Origin: Blastomyces gilchristii SLH14081
Lineage: Eukaryota > Ascomycota > Eurotiomycetes > Onygenales > Ajellomycetaceae
Assembly: GCF_000003855.2 (NCBI RefSeq)
Contig: NW_003101672.1
Location: 1,692,134-1,756,133 of the forward strand
Direction: 5' to 3'
DNA length: 64,000 nt
Below the pieces are notes generated by a model. The model ran no database searches, was not told where the DNA came from, and saw nothing but the letters and a program-made list of their open reading frames with translations. How positions within the stretch are numbered: the stretch's first letter is position 1; each line of letters starts with the position of its first letter. This document shows positions 46,801 through 57,510 of this stretch, one piece after another. The translations under genes were made by a program, and so were the position numbers.

Positions 46801-47343
46801 CTGTCCCTTTACCTCTCCCCACCACATAATTACAAACCCCAATACGGTCCCGCTATTGAAATCCTTGCCAGACACGGTTCTCGTCTCCCCGCCGGGTCCA
46901 CCCTTGATCTAATACCTGAAACATTCCCCGTGCACGAGCTAGAATTCTACTTTCGCGGACGCATGAGGGCGGCCAATTCAGTCGGGAATGAAGCCCGGAT
47001 TGTCGCTGCGTTACGCAAGGTGCAGAATATAGCTGTCCAGGCCGACTTGCAGCTCGGTGAAGAAATCATGAAGGGGAACAATAAGGGCCGGAATCGGTTC
47101 GTGACTATTAGCGAGGAAAGGGTGTGTGGTGTATGCCACAAACGGTTGGGCGGAAGTGTTATTAGTGTTTTCCCAAAGTATGTTCATTCTTCAGTTTCCG
47201 GGCCCTCCCTACAGTCCGTTGGGCAGTGTTTTCTTTCGAAGGTATCCCTGGCTAACCCATATTATTCGAATAGCAATACCGTTGTCCATCTTGGGTGTGC
47301 TGGTAAATGGAACGCCGCTCCTACTCCCTACGTGGGCGCATAA
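43828..47343 (+). CDS. vps39: Vps39/Vam6, HOPS tethering subunit
   Basis: It joins vacuolar membranes before fusion, acting in the HOPS complex with the Rab7-type GTPase. Exons 43828-45466, 45526-46431, 46506-46614, 46689-47177 and 47274-47343 give 1070 residues. The intron at 45467-45525 was chosen because it restores KPLQGKDLKTAAHALQGFL, where simple reading gives a stop. N-terminal CNH/citron region: PLVQLKQRDKSRIESFLAYGDRLLVGLNTG, VSIHDLQTYEL, AVAVKRKLMLW. Middle Vps39 domain 1: TLVDTTLFRAHM, LFRIANFCDPDVVMEKLEETGRYNDLIDFLFGK. Late clathrin-repeat-like part: ARMLDRLPREDPEFFEPRAILFSKMGQHRQALEIYV. Vps39 domain 2: PVHELEFYFRGRMR, ending in a zinc-type CGVCHKRLGG ... VHLGC. An acidic, Ser-rich insert near residue 475-540 is natural for moulds. 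Length matches the family. Confidence 0.93.
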
Positions 47344-47809
47344 AAATCGACTTTTTCTGTGACACCCCTTTTCCATTTTAGACACATAAATCTAAGCGGA
47401 TACATTGTTCATACGTATTTTGCTCTTCTTGGTCTGCCCGGCTCTTCCCATTTGCTATCCTTTCCACTTCTCATTTAACAATTTATGCACGGGTATTTCT
47501 CTGGCCCACTCTCCCTTCCATGAGCATTCCAAGCACTTGTTTTAGATACCCATTCACCCATAATCCGCGGCTTTGTTCTTTATTTTGTTGTTCAGTTTAG
47601 GAAAGGTAGTGTAGTTGCCGGCATTTTGTCAATGGCAAATGCATCCATGAGCCATGAGCAATATATACTCAATATCCATAGGAATTAAACTCACGGCCGG
47701 GGGAACTGAAGGTAGATCGCTCAAAGCAAAGCAGATCCTCCACCGACCATAGAGCGAGGTTGCCAAGTAACGCGATGGAAAACGGGTAGGCTGTCTTTTC
47801 CTCAAGAAA
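47344..47809. other. Spacer between convergent vps39 and gon7
   Basis: 466 bp between the two stop codons; presumably both 3' untranslated regions. Nothing else seen. Confidence 0.5.
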
Positions 47810-48169
47810 TCAATCCGCATCGTCCAAAACTTCCTCTCCGTAATTCTCCTCCTCTCTCCGCTCTCTTTCATTCTTCGCCTTGTCCGAACCACCACCAGAT
47901 GCCTGTCGATTATTACTGTTGTCTTCGTCCATACGGGTGGTTAAGAACTCGTTGACCTCGGTCTGCAGTGAGCTCACGGCCCCGCGTAGCTCAGAGAGAT
48001 AAGCTGTCTTTGCGGGTGTTTCAGAGCTGTCCGAACTCCGAGGTAAGGGTGTTGAAAGGGTATGAGCAAAGGTGTGCGTTTTGTTTGGGGAAGTGTATGT
48101 TGCGTGCAGAATGGAGGAGTTGCTTGAGGAGGGGTTCGGCGGAGCTGCCATCGTTGATACTTTTCCCAT
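47810..48169 (-). CDS. gon7: EKC/KEOPS complex subunit Gon7
   Basis: Small partner of Pcc1 in the KEOPS complex, which makes the t6A base in tRNAs and affects telomere upkeep. A single exon encodes 119 residues; the second ATG at 48151 (MAAPPNPSS) would give 113 and is equally possible. The family core is clear: ATYTSPNKTHTFAHTL, then AKTAYLSELRGAVSSLQTEVNEFLTTRMDEDN, followed by an acidic, disordered end (REEENYGEEVLDDAD). Its length and the disordered acidic tail fit known fungal Gon7 proteins. The gene shares an 810-bp upstream region with the ankyrin gene. Confidence 0.82.
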   Translation of the reverse strand: MGKVSTMAAPPNPSSSNSSILHATYTSPNKTHTFAHTLSTPLPRSSDSSETPAKTAYLSELRGAVSSLQTEVNEFLTTRMDEDNSNNRQASGGGSDKAKNERERREEENYGEEVLDDAD

Positions 48170-48979
48170 TTAACGGCTCGGCTCGGGTGTTACGGGCTGT
48201 TTGGTTTTATCGAAGAGGCTGTGATGAAATTGGATCTGTCTTTCGAAGGTTCGAATAGAGAACCAAAGATGTTTAAACTGAAAGACGATACCTATCTTTA
48301 GTCCATAATCGCTTCCATCTTATCGAAGCAACTCGAGCAGCCGAAGTCGTGAGCCTTGGCGTCTTGGTCACGTGAAGTTCATTTTGAGCCGCTTGGACCT
48401 CAACATGTCAACATCAACGTCGTCTTGAATCTGATCGAAACTTCTACATCACTGTTGCAATTGTTTGCCATTGACTATCCAAAATGCGATATTGGCCGTT
48501 CGGCAACCCTCAGTATCTTCCATTGCATCACTCAAAGAATACATCAACAAATTTTTCCTTTAATTCAAAGGAGGAGGACATGGCAGAGCTGTGGCAGTCT
48601 CAGCCATCACGATGCATGCATGCATGGCGTGCTCCCAAGGCTGACGGACGGTTAGCCTGAATCCAGGCCCTGGAGACAAAGAGGAACGTTGGGATGGTCG
48701 ACACAGCCACAGGTTCACCGAGAATATAAAAACCAGGCAACCAGTCCATTTTTCCACGGGCTGGTATCGCCGTCGCCATGAATGATTAGATGATTAGTTG
48801 CCCGTTTAAATCTTACAATCAGCCTGGTCTCAGGTTTTTGCACAAGTTATACTGTTTCTTGTCCCAACTCGCAAAGCGCTCCAATAGCCCCCTGCCTATT
48901 GTATTCGGGCGCAAATTGAATTATTTCTGTTGACCAATGAGCCTTACGCAATAAAGTAACCCAAAGCTGCATCGCCGCT
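48170..48979. promoter_or_regulatory. Divergent promoter of gon7 and the ankyrin gene
   Basis: 810 bp between outward-pointing genes. A GGTTCGAAT string at 48246-48254 resembles a tRNA B box, but no T-stem or A box pairs with it. An ATGCATGCATGC run lies at 48611-48624. Confidence 0.5.
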
Positions 48980-51900
48980 ATGGATCCTGTTTCCGCCATT
49001 GGTGTTGCTGGAGGTGCTATTCAGATCGCAACCCTTATTACAAAAACAATCCAAAGCTTATCCACGCTCCATGGTAAATTCAGTAACGCGGATCTCACCC
49101 TTAATTCCTTGATCGCGGAACTCTTGACAATCAAAGCTGCCATTACTCATCTTCATGAATTGTCCAAGTACAACTCGAACTGCACACCAAAGCATCCAGA
49201 ATACATAGATGGGCTGGATGTCGCATTGGACGGGTGTATCGCCATTGTGGATGTACTGTCCGAGGAAGTTGCGCAGCTGACACCCATCTCGTCGAATGAA
49301 GCACCACATCGAGGCTGGGGCCTGCGAGCCAAGGCAAAAGTTGTTTGGAAGGAGGATTTGATGAGAGAGCATAGTCAGATGTTACATTCCCAGGTTCTGG
49401 CATTACAGCTACTTCTGCAAGCTTGTCATTGGTATGTGGCCTTTGAAAATCCCTCTCTGAAAACACGTCTAAATAAATTGTGACCATCGGCTAATATTCA
49501 TATCCAGTCGCACATCTTCGGAACAACTTGAGCTTCTTCGGAGACAAGAAAACCGAGATATCATTAAAAGGGTGTTAAATGACACTGCAACGTTACGGTC
49601 GGCGACCAGCATAGTGGGAGCTCGAACAGACGAAGCTGCTAGCAGCACTAGGGGCTCGTGCACTGGTAACACGGTGTTTGAATTTGATCAAATTCTCCTC
49701 AACGAGGCCCCGTATCGACGTGCGATGCGAAACCATCAGCTGAGCCTTAGGCAGCCAGCCATAGTGCCGAATCGTCAGAATTCAACGTCAACTCCAATAT
49801 CCGGAACAGATGAAGGCTATGCTAGCGGTACATCTGAATCTACGAACCCAAGCCTGCTCCAAAAGTTCTTAGATTCTACAAATGGCGATGAAGGCATCAT
49901 CGCTCGCCCGTCAGAATTTCTGCAGTGCCATGAAGATGTGTTAAAGCGCCATACTCTCTCACCCCGCCCGTCACGTTCCCCCGAAACTGACAAGGGCATC
50001 GATCGCTCCAAGTCCGCAACTTCCTCGCTTGGGCGGAGGTCTTCAGGGTCGACAAAGGAGAAACTCCTATCAGCATTGCGGCGATTGAACACTTCAAGCC
50101 GCTCTAACTCAAGCCTGAGCATATCGCCAACTTCTGGCTCAACAAAGCGCCGGCGAAATCGCGCGAGCGAATCAAACATTAGCATTGACCTAACGTCGAT
50201 GGACAACATAAGGACACCCGCGATCGTGAGAGCCTCTCAATCAGGTGCGATTTTCGAGGTGGAGAACTTTATCAATGCTGGGGCGGACATCGAGACGTGC
50301 GATGTTACGACCGGCCGAAATGCCCTAGCAGTCGCTGCACATTGCAATAAATCCGATATAGTTCGCCTGCTTATCTATCATCATGCGAAACTCGATACCC
50401 AGGATGCACAATTATCCACCCCCTTGCATTTAGCAGCGTCTAGAGGTCATACGCATATTCTACAACTCCTTCTGGAAGAGGATGCTGGGGTCGACCTGAA
50501 AGATGCCAATGGCAGAACTGCCTTTATGGTTGCTGCCAATGCCGGCCACACCGACGCAGCGAAGATGCTACTTGACTACAATTGCAAGATTAATACGCGG
50601 GCCACGGATCAAATGACAGCGTTACACATTGCTGCCAAAAATGGTGATTACGAGATTGCATCTCTCCTCCTCTATTACGGCGTTGATATCGAAGCGAAAG
50701 ATGTGAATATGATGACTGCTACCCATCATGCTTGCGAAAAGGGCCATGTAGCCATTTTAGAGTTGCTCATAAAGCACAAAGCAAATATTAACGTTGTTGG
50801 TGTGGACGAGATGACTCCCTTGATCTGTTCCGCAGCTAATGGCCATTTCCCTACTACAAATCTCTTGCTCCGGACGAAGGCCATGGCTCATAGCAAAGAC
50901 CAACACGGGATGAATTGCCTACACTGGGCAGCATTTAATGGTCATTCGGATATTGTGGGTCTCCTACTTCAGAAGAAAACCTCGTTGTTTTCGCAAAATC
51001 TACAAGGACGAACTGCTCTACATCTAGCTACTATGAATAAGCAGTTCGCTGTTGTTGAGCTCCTTCTTCGCAAAAATGCACCAGTAGAAGCGCGATGCCA
51101 CCAGGGCTTCACAGCGCTTCATTATGCCTGCTGCGCGCAGTACGTTGACCTTGTTCGTCTCCTGTTGGCGGCTGGAGCCGATATTGAAGCGCAAGTCGAT
51201 AAAATTAAACAGCGTCCAATACACCTTGCAGCTTCCCTGGGCACTCTGGAAATCACAAGGTTGCTATGTGAAAAAGGTGCTTCAGTAGACGCACTCAGCT
51301 CCGATTCGGCAGGCAGGAGAGCGCTCTCTATTGCTTGCAGAAGAGGCAATCTAGAAATCGTGCAAGAGTTGCTTCGATTCGGTGCAGAACCCCGCCTACT
51401 CTATCCCGGCAGTATAGTTGAAGATTCGCCGATTTGCATTGCCTCGAGAATGGGCCATGTTTCTGTGGTCTCACACTTCCTTGCGAATGGCTCTTCTGCA
51501 TTGGAAAGTGATGAAATGGGCTGGAGTCCCATTCTCTATGCGGCCCATTTTGGACATCCCCAAGTGCTCGAAACTCTACTTCAATATTATCGCCCAACTG
51601 CGGATACTCATCTATTCCACATGCTTATTGGAATAGGATTTACACCCGATGCTCCCATATCTCCCGACAATAGAAAGCAAGTACAAAACCTCATTCAACA
51701 AGTAAAAGATCGCCAGTTGCTAGGCGACCGTTCACAACCCGAGATTCCGCTGCGGATGCCTTCAACTTGCTCCGCGATACGATCTAACTCCCAACCAAGC
51801 CAACCTAGACACCCATGGGAGCGGCAGGAGATCTCTCCCACTCTAGTGTATGATGCGCCAGTGCCACAACTCTCCATGCGACGTCCTTTATCTCGAATAG

Positions 51901-52451
51901 AACTTCCCACCACCGTTAGTCAAGGCCTTCCTGATCCTCGCCGGAGGATGCAAGGAAGTGCCAGCCAGGAGACTACCCCACCTAAGTCTCCAGCCGCGCA
52001 CATACAGTCTCCAGAACCGCCGATCAACGGCGGCAAGTCTAACCTCAGAGGCATGAGTGTGTGCCTCAGAATCGTACTAAGGCGCCTGGAAGGATTGGGC
52101 TTCGGTGGATGCAAGGCACGAAAACTGTCATCCAGCACGAACCATGCGGAACATGCAGGATGCACAGGAGGAAATAACTCCTCCTCTACCTTTAATAAGG
52201 TAACCTTATTCGGGGCGACTGTGCCTCTAACCGCAGAGACAAACACCCCACCAAACAACGGGAACCCCGATGAAATTGTACAACCACCCGATGATGCGGA
52301 GGATAGGGATCGTAGCGAGGACAGTATTGATAACGATGAAGACGACCATGATAATTGTCCATCAGATACGCAGTCCTTCTCTACGATTTTCACGGCGTTG
52401 GAGGTTTTGGATGACGATAACCGCCCTCGGATTTTTGAACTGGAGGCCTGA
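48980..52451 (+). CDS. Ankyrin-repeat protein with a STAND-type N-terminus
   Basis: Exons 48980-49431 and 49508-52451 encode 1131 residues. The N-terminal 150 residues (MDPVSAIGVAGGAIQIATLI; LNSLIAELLTIKAAITHL; GCIAIVDVLSEEV) match the helical fungal domain that usually precedes a NACHT or NB-ARC NTPase in STAND, NLR-like proteins. Here no P-loop NTPase follows. A Ser/Thr-rich linker (about 170-370) carries basic and Ser-rich strings. Then about 14 ankyrin repeats run from about residue 390 to 870, with typical TPLHLAASRGHTHILQLLL and TALHIAAKNGDYEIASLLL units. The tail is Pro/Ser-rich and then acidic (DDAEDRDRSEDSIDNDEDDHD). It could be a scaffold or a truncated relative of NLR-type sensors; both are inference. 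Start and intron are well supported by phase. Confidence 0.85.
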
Positions 52452-52916
52452 GATTTATCTACTTTGACTTTTTGTATGGGCTTGCAATATATATGTTTCG
52501 TTGGTCTGCACACTTTGTTATATAAGCTCTATAAAAGAGATAATATTCAGAGAGGTAATAATAATAATATCAAATGGCTCGGCAATTGAGTAAACTTTCC
52601 TCCTTTTCCCGTGCCCATTCAGGGCTACATAACTATCCTTAGTCATTCTCACGTGCTGCTGGTGACGTCCATCATCTCGTCGCAACCTCACCTGTCCAAG
52701 ATCCATCCACATTCCAGCCAGTTGGGCGGGAACTCGCCCTGACACCTCCAGCTAAATGCCGATACTTATATGTGAATACGGTGCAGTAGTGTTATGAGAG
52801 CGCGGCCCAATGCTCCCTCTATTTCTCTGTCATCTATTATCACTCGTCTGGGTGCGAGTGTCCTGAGCGATCATAGCAACCAACCCAACTGACTTCGCAT
52901 CGCCTGTCTGCCCACC
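52452..52916. other. Spacer, ankyrin gene to hbrB
   Basis: 465 bp holding the ankyrin 3' end and the hbrB promoter; a short ATA/AATA run lies near 52555-52570. Nothing else seen. Confidence 0.45.
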
Positions 52917-55445
52917 ATGAGCAACCGAAGCCCTGTTCTACGCCGTGCAGATGTGAGCTTTCCTGTACCACCAGAGTCTCCCGATTGCGTTGCAGCAACC
53001 GATCATTCTGCACGGCCAAGTTCCTCCAGCAGCGATGCTTCCTCGACTTCCTCCAATGTCGCCTCCCTCAGCAGACCCAAGCGCGCCCTATACCGTGTGA
53101 AACCTCAGGTGTCTAGCCCTCGAATACCGTCAGCAAGCACCAATAACAGCAACGCTTCTCTCCCAAATTTTTCGCGTCCGTCAGCGCCTCAGATGCCACC
53201 AAACAATCCCTTAGCCCATAAAGCGCTACCTCTGCCTCCGCCTCAGGAACTCCAAAAACACAGACCTCGTCAGCACTCACAGGGGTTTTTTGAACCATCT
53301 CTTCCCACCGCCTCATTATCCGAACAAACTCCCGTTACTATGACGAACTTATCCGCCTCTCAAATAGCTGCCCAAGCTGCTATGCAACACCAGGCAAGTT
53401 CACATCACTTGCGGAACCGGTCGCAACCAAGCAAGGTACCTCAGGATAATGTAGCCAAAAAAGGTTCCAAAGATCATTCCCATCAGGTTTCCCCAGGACA
53501 CCAGCAATACTCGAATGGGGTGGTTGGAGGCCGTGTCCTCGCAGCAACAACTGCTGCGAACGTTGCATTTCCCCGAACTCCGGGCTTCGCGCCCTCGTCA
53601 ACGAATGTCGACCATGAGAGTGGGCATAAGCAAAAGGGGGAGAAGTCTAAGATGAAGATTTTTTCAAAACCGAAACATATTGGCCTATCAAGAGACAAGG
53701 ATGGGGACAAACACAAGTCTACACCATCCCCAAACAATCATCTTCCCCTTCCAGGCCCCAGTGGCTTGTCACGAATGGTGAATGCCTCTACGACAAGCCT
53801 TAACGAATCTTCCACTTCTGCCAGCTCCTCGATGTACAACCTAGCAAATTCCTCTGCAACTACGGTAGTGCTTGCAGACCGACCAGCCACAGGTGAAAGG
53901 GAGAAGGATAGGGAGAAAGACAAGACACATAAACATCACTTTTTATCACGGCAAAAGCTAAAATTAAAGGACAAAGATGACCATTTCAATCTACCACTTT
54001 CCTCTGCATCAAGTAATTCGAAACCTTTAGATCCTAGCGCTCCTCAGTCACTCTACTCCTTCACTCCTCAATCTCCGTCGACAGCGTCCTTCGCCAAATC
54101 GAAAAGTGGGCTCGACCTACGACACGGAGGTCGGGCTCTACGAGAGAAAAAGAAGGAAGAAAAAGCCTCTGCCGCCGCTGCTCACGATATTGGACATCGA
54201 GACATGGATGATCGGGTGACTAATGGAGCAGTTGGAGCTAGTTCTTCGTCTGTTCATAGCGGTCCCATTTCACTTGGAAACACAGCTCCGAGTGTATACG
54301 GCGGAGAGTCATCTTTAAAAGAAACTTTGCAAGGGTTCGGGCTTCACAACATGGCTCCGGAAGATGCATGGGACTTTTTAAAGGCGAAGCTTTTGGTCCT
54401 ATTCGAAGGAGAAGATGTTCGCATTGCTCTAGAGGATCTAAACAAACTTGTTTCGATCCATATACAACGATGCGTGCGAAAACATATCCCCTCTGTTATC
54501 GTGGAAGATTTGCGTGACCTGCTACAAATGGGCTTTAGTTCCTTAAGCCACTCGCTTCATTCTGTCCCTGACGAACGCGTTGTTCCGCATCTCGTCCAGA
54601 TGTGGCTATTGGTGTTCGGCGGGGTACTTCCTTTCATCCAAGCTGTCTTTCTACCTCTAGACCTGGAGTTTAAAGGCCGCGGCTCAATCATGACTTCTCG
54701 TGAAGCGAAAGAGTTTTGGGGCGCACTACCCAACGGCGAAGCCTCGAATAGATCCATGGGTGATGAGCTCGATGTTCGCACCATCGTCCTCATCTCCTTC
54801 CGCGACAATGTCATCCTCCCCCGCTATGAAATTTTGAAAGCAACATTCTCGCGCCTCAGCCTTGAAAGTATCCATGTGAATGTCAGCGCGCTCAGCACGA
54901 CCCCGAACAGCCGTCCAAGCACCGCATCAGCACTCGACTCCGGGTTTGGAAGTTACAACTCCCAATCTTCCACCCTCCTCAACACCACCGCTGGTAGTTT
55001 CTCCTCTGACTCCATCGCCGCCTCCATGTCCCGCAGTCGCGCTGCATCCAACACCTCTAACCCCGAATACGTCACCCCATCATCATTTACATCCATGTCC
55101 CCACCGCAAAACTCCATACTCAATCCAACCCTACAAGCGTTCCCCTCGCGCACTACATCCAATTCCGCAGACACATCTCATCTCATCACCGAAACCGTTG
55201 GCCGCATGCTCCAATGCATCAGCGTGCTAGCCAGCGTACAGACAGAGGACGACGCGCAGAAGAAGATAGAAACTCTCAGCAAGGCGCTCAAGCACAACTG
55301 GCTTGGCCGGGGACGGACGGGCCGGGACCGTCGAGGTTTTGTGGGTACTAAGATCCGCCCTGTAGTACCGCGGAAGGATAGTGACGATACCTCGACTAGC
55401 TTTACCCCTACTGATAACGAGAGTGACGATGGTGGCAAGCTATGA
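52917..55445 (+). CDS. hbrB: TORC2 subunit of the HbrB/Bit61 family
   Basis: Probable partner of Tor2-type kinase in TORC2, which steers polarised growth and actin in fungi. A single exon encodes 842 residues. The first 460 are disordered and rich in Ser, Pro, Gln and Lys (HKHHFLSRQKLKLKDKDDHFN; REKKKEEKASAAAA). The conserved HbrB domain starts near residue 470: SLKETLQGFGLHNMAPEDAW, KLLVLFEGEDVRIALEDLNKLVSIHI, DLRDLLQMGFSSL, DERVVPHLVQMWLLVFGGVLPFIQAVFLPL. It continues DVRTIVLISFRDNVILPRYEIL to about residue 655. A Ser/Thr-rich insert separates it from the C-terminal helix ETVGRMLQCISVLASVQTEDDA, followed by a basic NWLGRGRTGRDRRGF stretch. This is the arrangement of HbrB orthologues in Aspergillus and relatives. 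No intron is needed. Confidence 0.88.
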   Translation: MSNRSPVLRRADVSFPVPPESPDCVAATDHSARPSSSSSDASSTSSNVASLSRPKRALYRVKPQVSSPRIPSASTNNSNASLPNFSRPSAPQMPPNNPLAHKALPLPPPQELQKHRPRQHSQGFFEPSLPTASLSEQTPVTMTNLSASQIAAQAAMQHQASSHHLRNRSQPSKVPQDNVAKKGSKDHSHQVSPGHQQYSNGVVGGRVLAATTAANVAFPRTPGFAPSSTNVDHESGHKQKGEKSKMKIFSKPKHIGLSRDKDGDKHKSTPSPNNHLPLPGPSGLSRMVNASTTSLNESSTSASSSMYNLANSSATTVVLADRPATGEREKDREKDKTHKHHFLSRQKLKLKDKDDHFNLPLSSASSNSKPLDPSAPQSLYSFTPQSPSTASFAKSKSGLDLRHGGRALREKKKEEKASAAAAHDIGHRDMDDRVTNGAVGASSSSVHSGPISLGNTAPSVYGGESSLKETLQGFGLHNMAPEDAWDFLKAKLLVLFEGEDVRIALEDLNKLVSIHIQRCVRKHIPSVIVEDLRDLLQMGFSSLSHSLHSVPDERVVPHLVQMWLLVFGGVLPFIQAVFLPLDLEFKGRGSIMTSREAKEFWGALPNGEASNRSMGDELDVRTIVLISFRDNVILPRYEILKATFSRLSLESIHVNVSALSTTPNSRPSTASALDSGFGSYNSQSSTLLNTTAGSFSSDSIAASMSRSRAASNTSNPEYVTPSSFTSMSPPQNSILNPTLQAFPSRTTSNSADTSHLITETVGRMLQCISVLASVQTEDDAQKKIETLSKALKHNWLGRGRTGRDRRGFVGTKIRPVVPRKDSDDTSTSFTPTDNESDDGGKL

Positions 55446-55818
55446 GATGGGGGGAACTGTGTGCAGTAGACGTTGGGGAATACCTTTTTTCTTTTTTATC
55501 TTTTTCTGTTTTTTTATTTCTTTTTCTTCTTTGGTCTCCTTATGTACGTTCTGCCGGGCAGCGTACGGATATCGGAAGCGGAAGGCGCCATGAATGATGG
55601 AAATGACAATGTGTATGGAAATAGCATCTACGCCTATTTTGTTTTTGATTTTTTGCCATCTGGATGCCGGGATGGGGGTTGTTCAATGAGTGCGGTGCAT
55701 GATTTTTTTCTTCTGGTTGATTCGACATTTGCCATATATTATATACCCTTTGCCTTGGGCTGCGTGGGTGTTTTTCACATCTATTTGGAATTTTGCAGGT
55801 AGTCTTCGACCTCTTCGC

Positions 55819-55847
55819 TTTTTTTTTTTTTTTTTTTTTTTTTTTTT
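55819..55847 (+). repeat. Poly-T run
   Basis: About 29-30 T in a row on the + strand, about 370 bp after the hbrB stop codon. No retroposon body or target-site duplication is seen next to it. Confidence 0.9.
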
Positions 55848-56804
55848 CCTAACCTTTCTTTTTTTACAATTTCTACATTTCTATTAATGTGTTTTATGAC
55901 ATGAATACACTATGTGCTTTTATTGACAGTTAATCCGCTGGTTATTATCTGACGTGAGCTTTCTTGAGTGTTTGATCGAGAGGTCTTTTAGCCATCATTT
56001 GGCCGCTGACCGGTATAAACACACAGATCCATACTTACTCTTAACAGTAGCAATCGCACATTCCATTTTCTTTTTGCCGTCTTTCCTTTCCTTTCCTTTC
56101 TTTTCCAATGACATAAAAGGCAGATAATCGCTTCATGAGGCATTTATAAGGATTAGTTAGAGCTTATATCCCTTCGCGGGGGAGCTAATCATGATATCGA
56201 TATACTATACCACCATATCGTCTCTTCCTGCCATGTATGGATCCAGTGCCTCGTACCCGCAAAATTTCGCCTCAATGCCGTGAAATGACCATGGAATCAG
56301 CTTGGGTGAAAGAAAAGGGGGTGTATGCGTATCTACATAACAAGCCTTGTTCTGCTCAAGACACTCAAGAAGAACCAGTATCCCGTATCCTAAACGAATC
56401 GAATCACGAGCAGCATTAGTCCACTTTATATACGCTCCATCTATCAAGCTTGTAAATCAGTAAATAACCTTCGTGGGTATCAAGGTGAGGTTTGCAGGTC
56501 ATAGCGATAGGTAGGTAAACGGCTACAGAGAACTGGGCAACTGGTCCGGTCTTGTTAACTAACGGCTTTAAAGACTGGAAGGGATATTATATGGATACGA
56601 CCGGAAGAAGGGACGGGAGGGACGGAGGAGTGATATATATGAAAAGGGCTGATGATCAACAAGGGGGAAACTGAATTGTTGAAAGTAGCAGCTTGGGAAG
56701 AGAAAAGGCGAGTGTTGAAAATAAAAGCTTGTGATGAGAGGTAGATGTAATGGAACTGATAATGAACCAGGAGCACTTGCAGAAAATCATTTCAGCTGGA
56801 CACG

Positions 56805-57290
56805 AAGTCTTTTTTTCTTGCTTTCCTCACATATTCCACTTCTATAGAGAAATTCTGTAGTTTTGTTGCTTTTCAGTTTTGAGAGCTTCATTGTAAGTGA
56901 GAGACTGCTGTCTACATCAACACTGAAGCAGCTGGTGGTGGGAAGATGTTGTGTTATTGCTGAAACATCTCAGAAATATCAAGATCTCAGCTGCAATTGC
57001 TTGTGCACAGAGCATATTAACAGCTACCACACAATTAAAGTGCAGTGGAGAGTTTATTATCCAAAACACTTAGCAAGCAAGTGAGAGCTGAAGGCAGGTC
57101 ATGCTCTGTTCTTAACAGGGTGAGACTGACATCCAACAGAATCCACTCATCTCTCCTTTCTTTCTAACTCTCTTCCTCTTTCTTCACCTCTCTCCATCTT
57201 CTTCATTGTCAACTCTTTTTGAATCTTGCTCTTCTCTTGCTTTCTTTTACCTCCCACACTCACTGCATTGTCCCAACCACAACAATACAT
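56805..57290. other. 486-bp segment without CpG
   Basis: Reading every base from the CpG at 56803-56804 to the next at 57291-57292, there is none in between, at roughly 40% G+C. It is AG/CA-rich in its first half and a C/T tract in its second. It lies directly upstream of the Myb-like gene start at 57511. Confidence 0.9.
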
Positions 57291-57510
57291 CGCTGGACTG
57301 ATTGTCAAAGCTCGAAGCCAAGCTGCTCCTTGATCCTCATAACTTCGTTATCGGTTAGATTCTCTTTTCTTTCTCCTTCATCAGGAACCCTCAACAACCA
57401 CAACAACCCTCCAATCTCACTGACATCCACCACAATAACTCATAAAGCTTTCTTGAGATAGCTTCTACTGTTTCTGTAGTCGAAGCACTCATTTTGCCAG
57501 ACGACGCACA

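Larger units (their letters stand above)
55446..57510. other. Gene-free interval with CpG-free segment
   Basis: 2.1 kb between hbrB and the Myb-like gene. It holds a T-rich 3' region, the T30 run at 55819-55847, a TTTCC/CTTTT-type repeat at 56083-56104, and the CpG-free segment at 56805-57290. No gene supported. Confidence 0.5.

Noticed and set aside
48246..48254. tRNA B box
   Set aside because: GGTTCGAAT has no pairing T-stem, and no A box or acceptor stem is found around it.
53500..55230. Antisense and frame-shifted ORFs over hbrB
   Set aside because: They are shadows; the main frame has the family domain and typical codon use.
55819..55847. Poly-T run as the tail of a retroposon
   Set aside because: No element body, internal promoter or flanking target duplication is seen.
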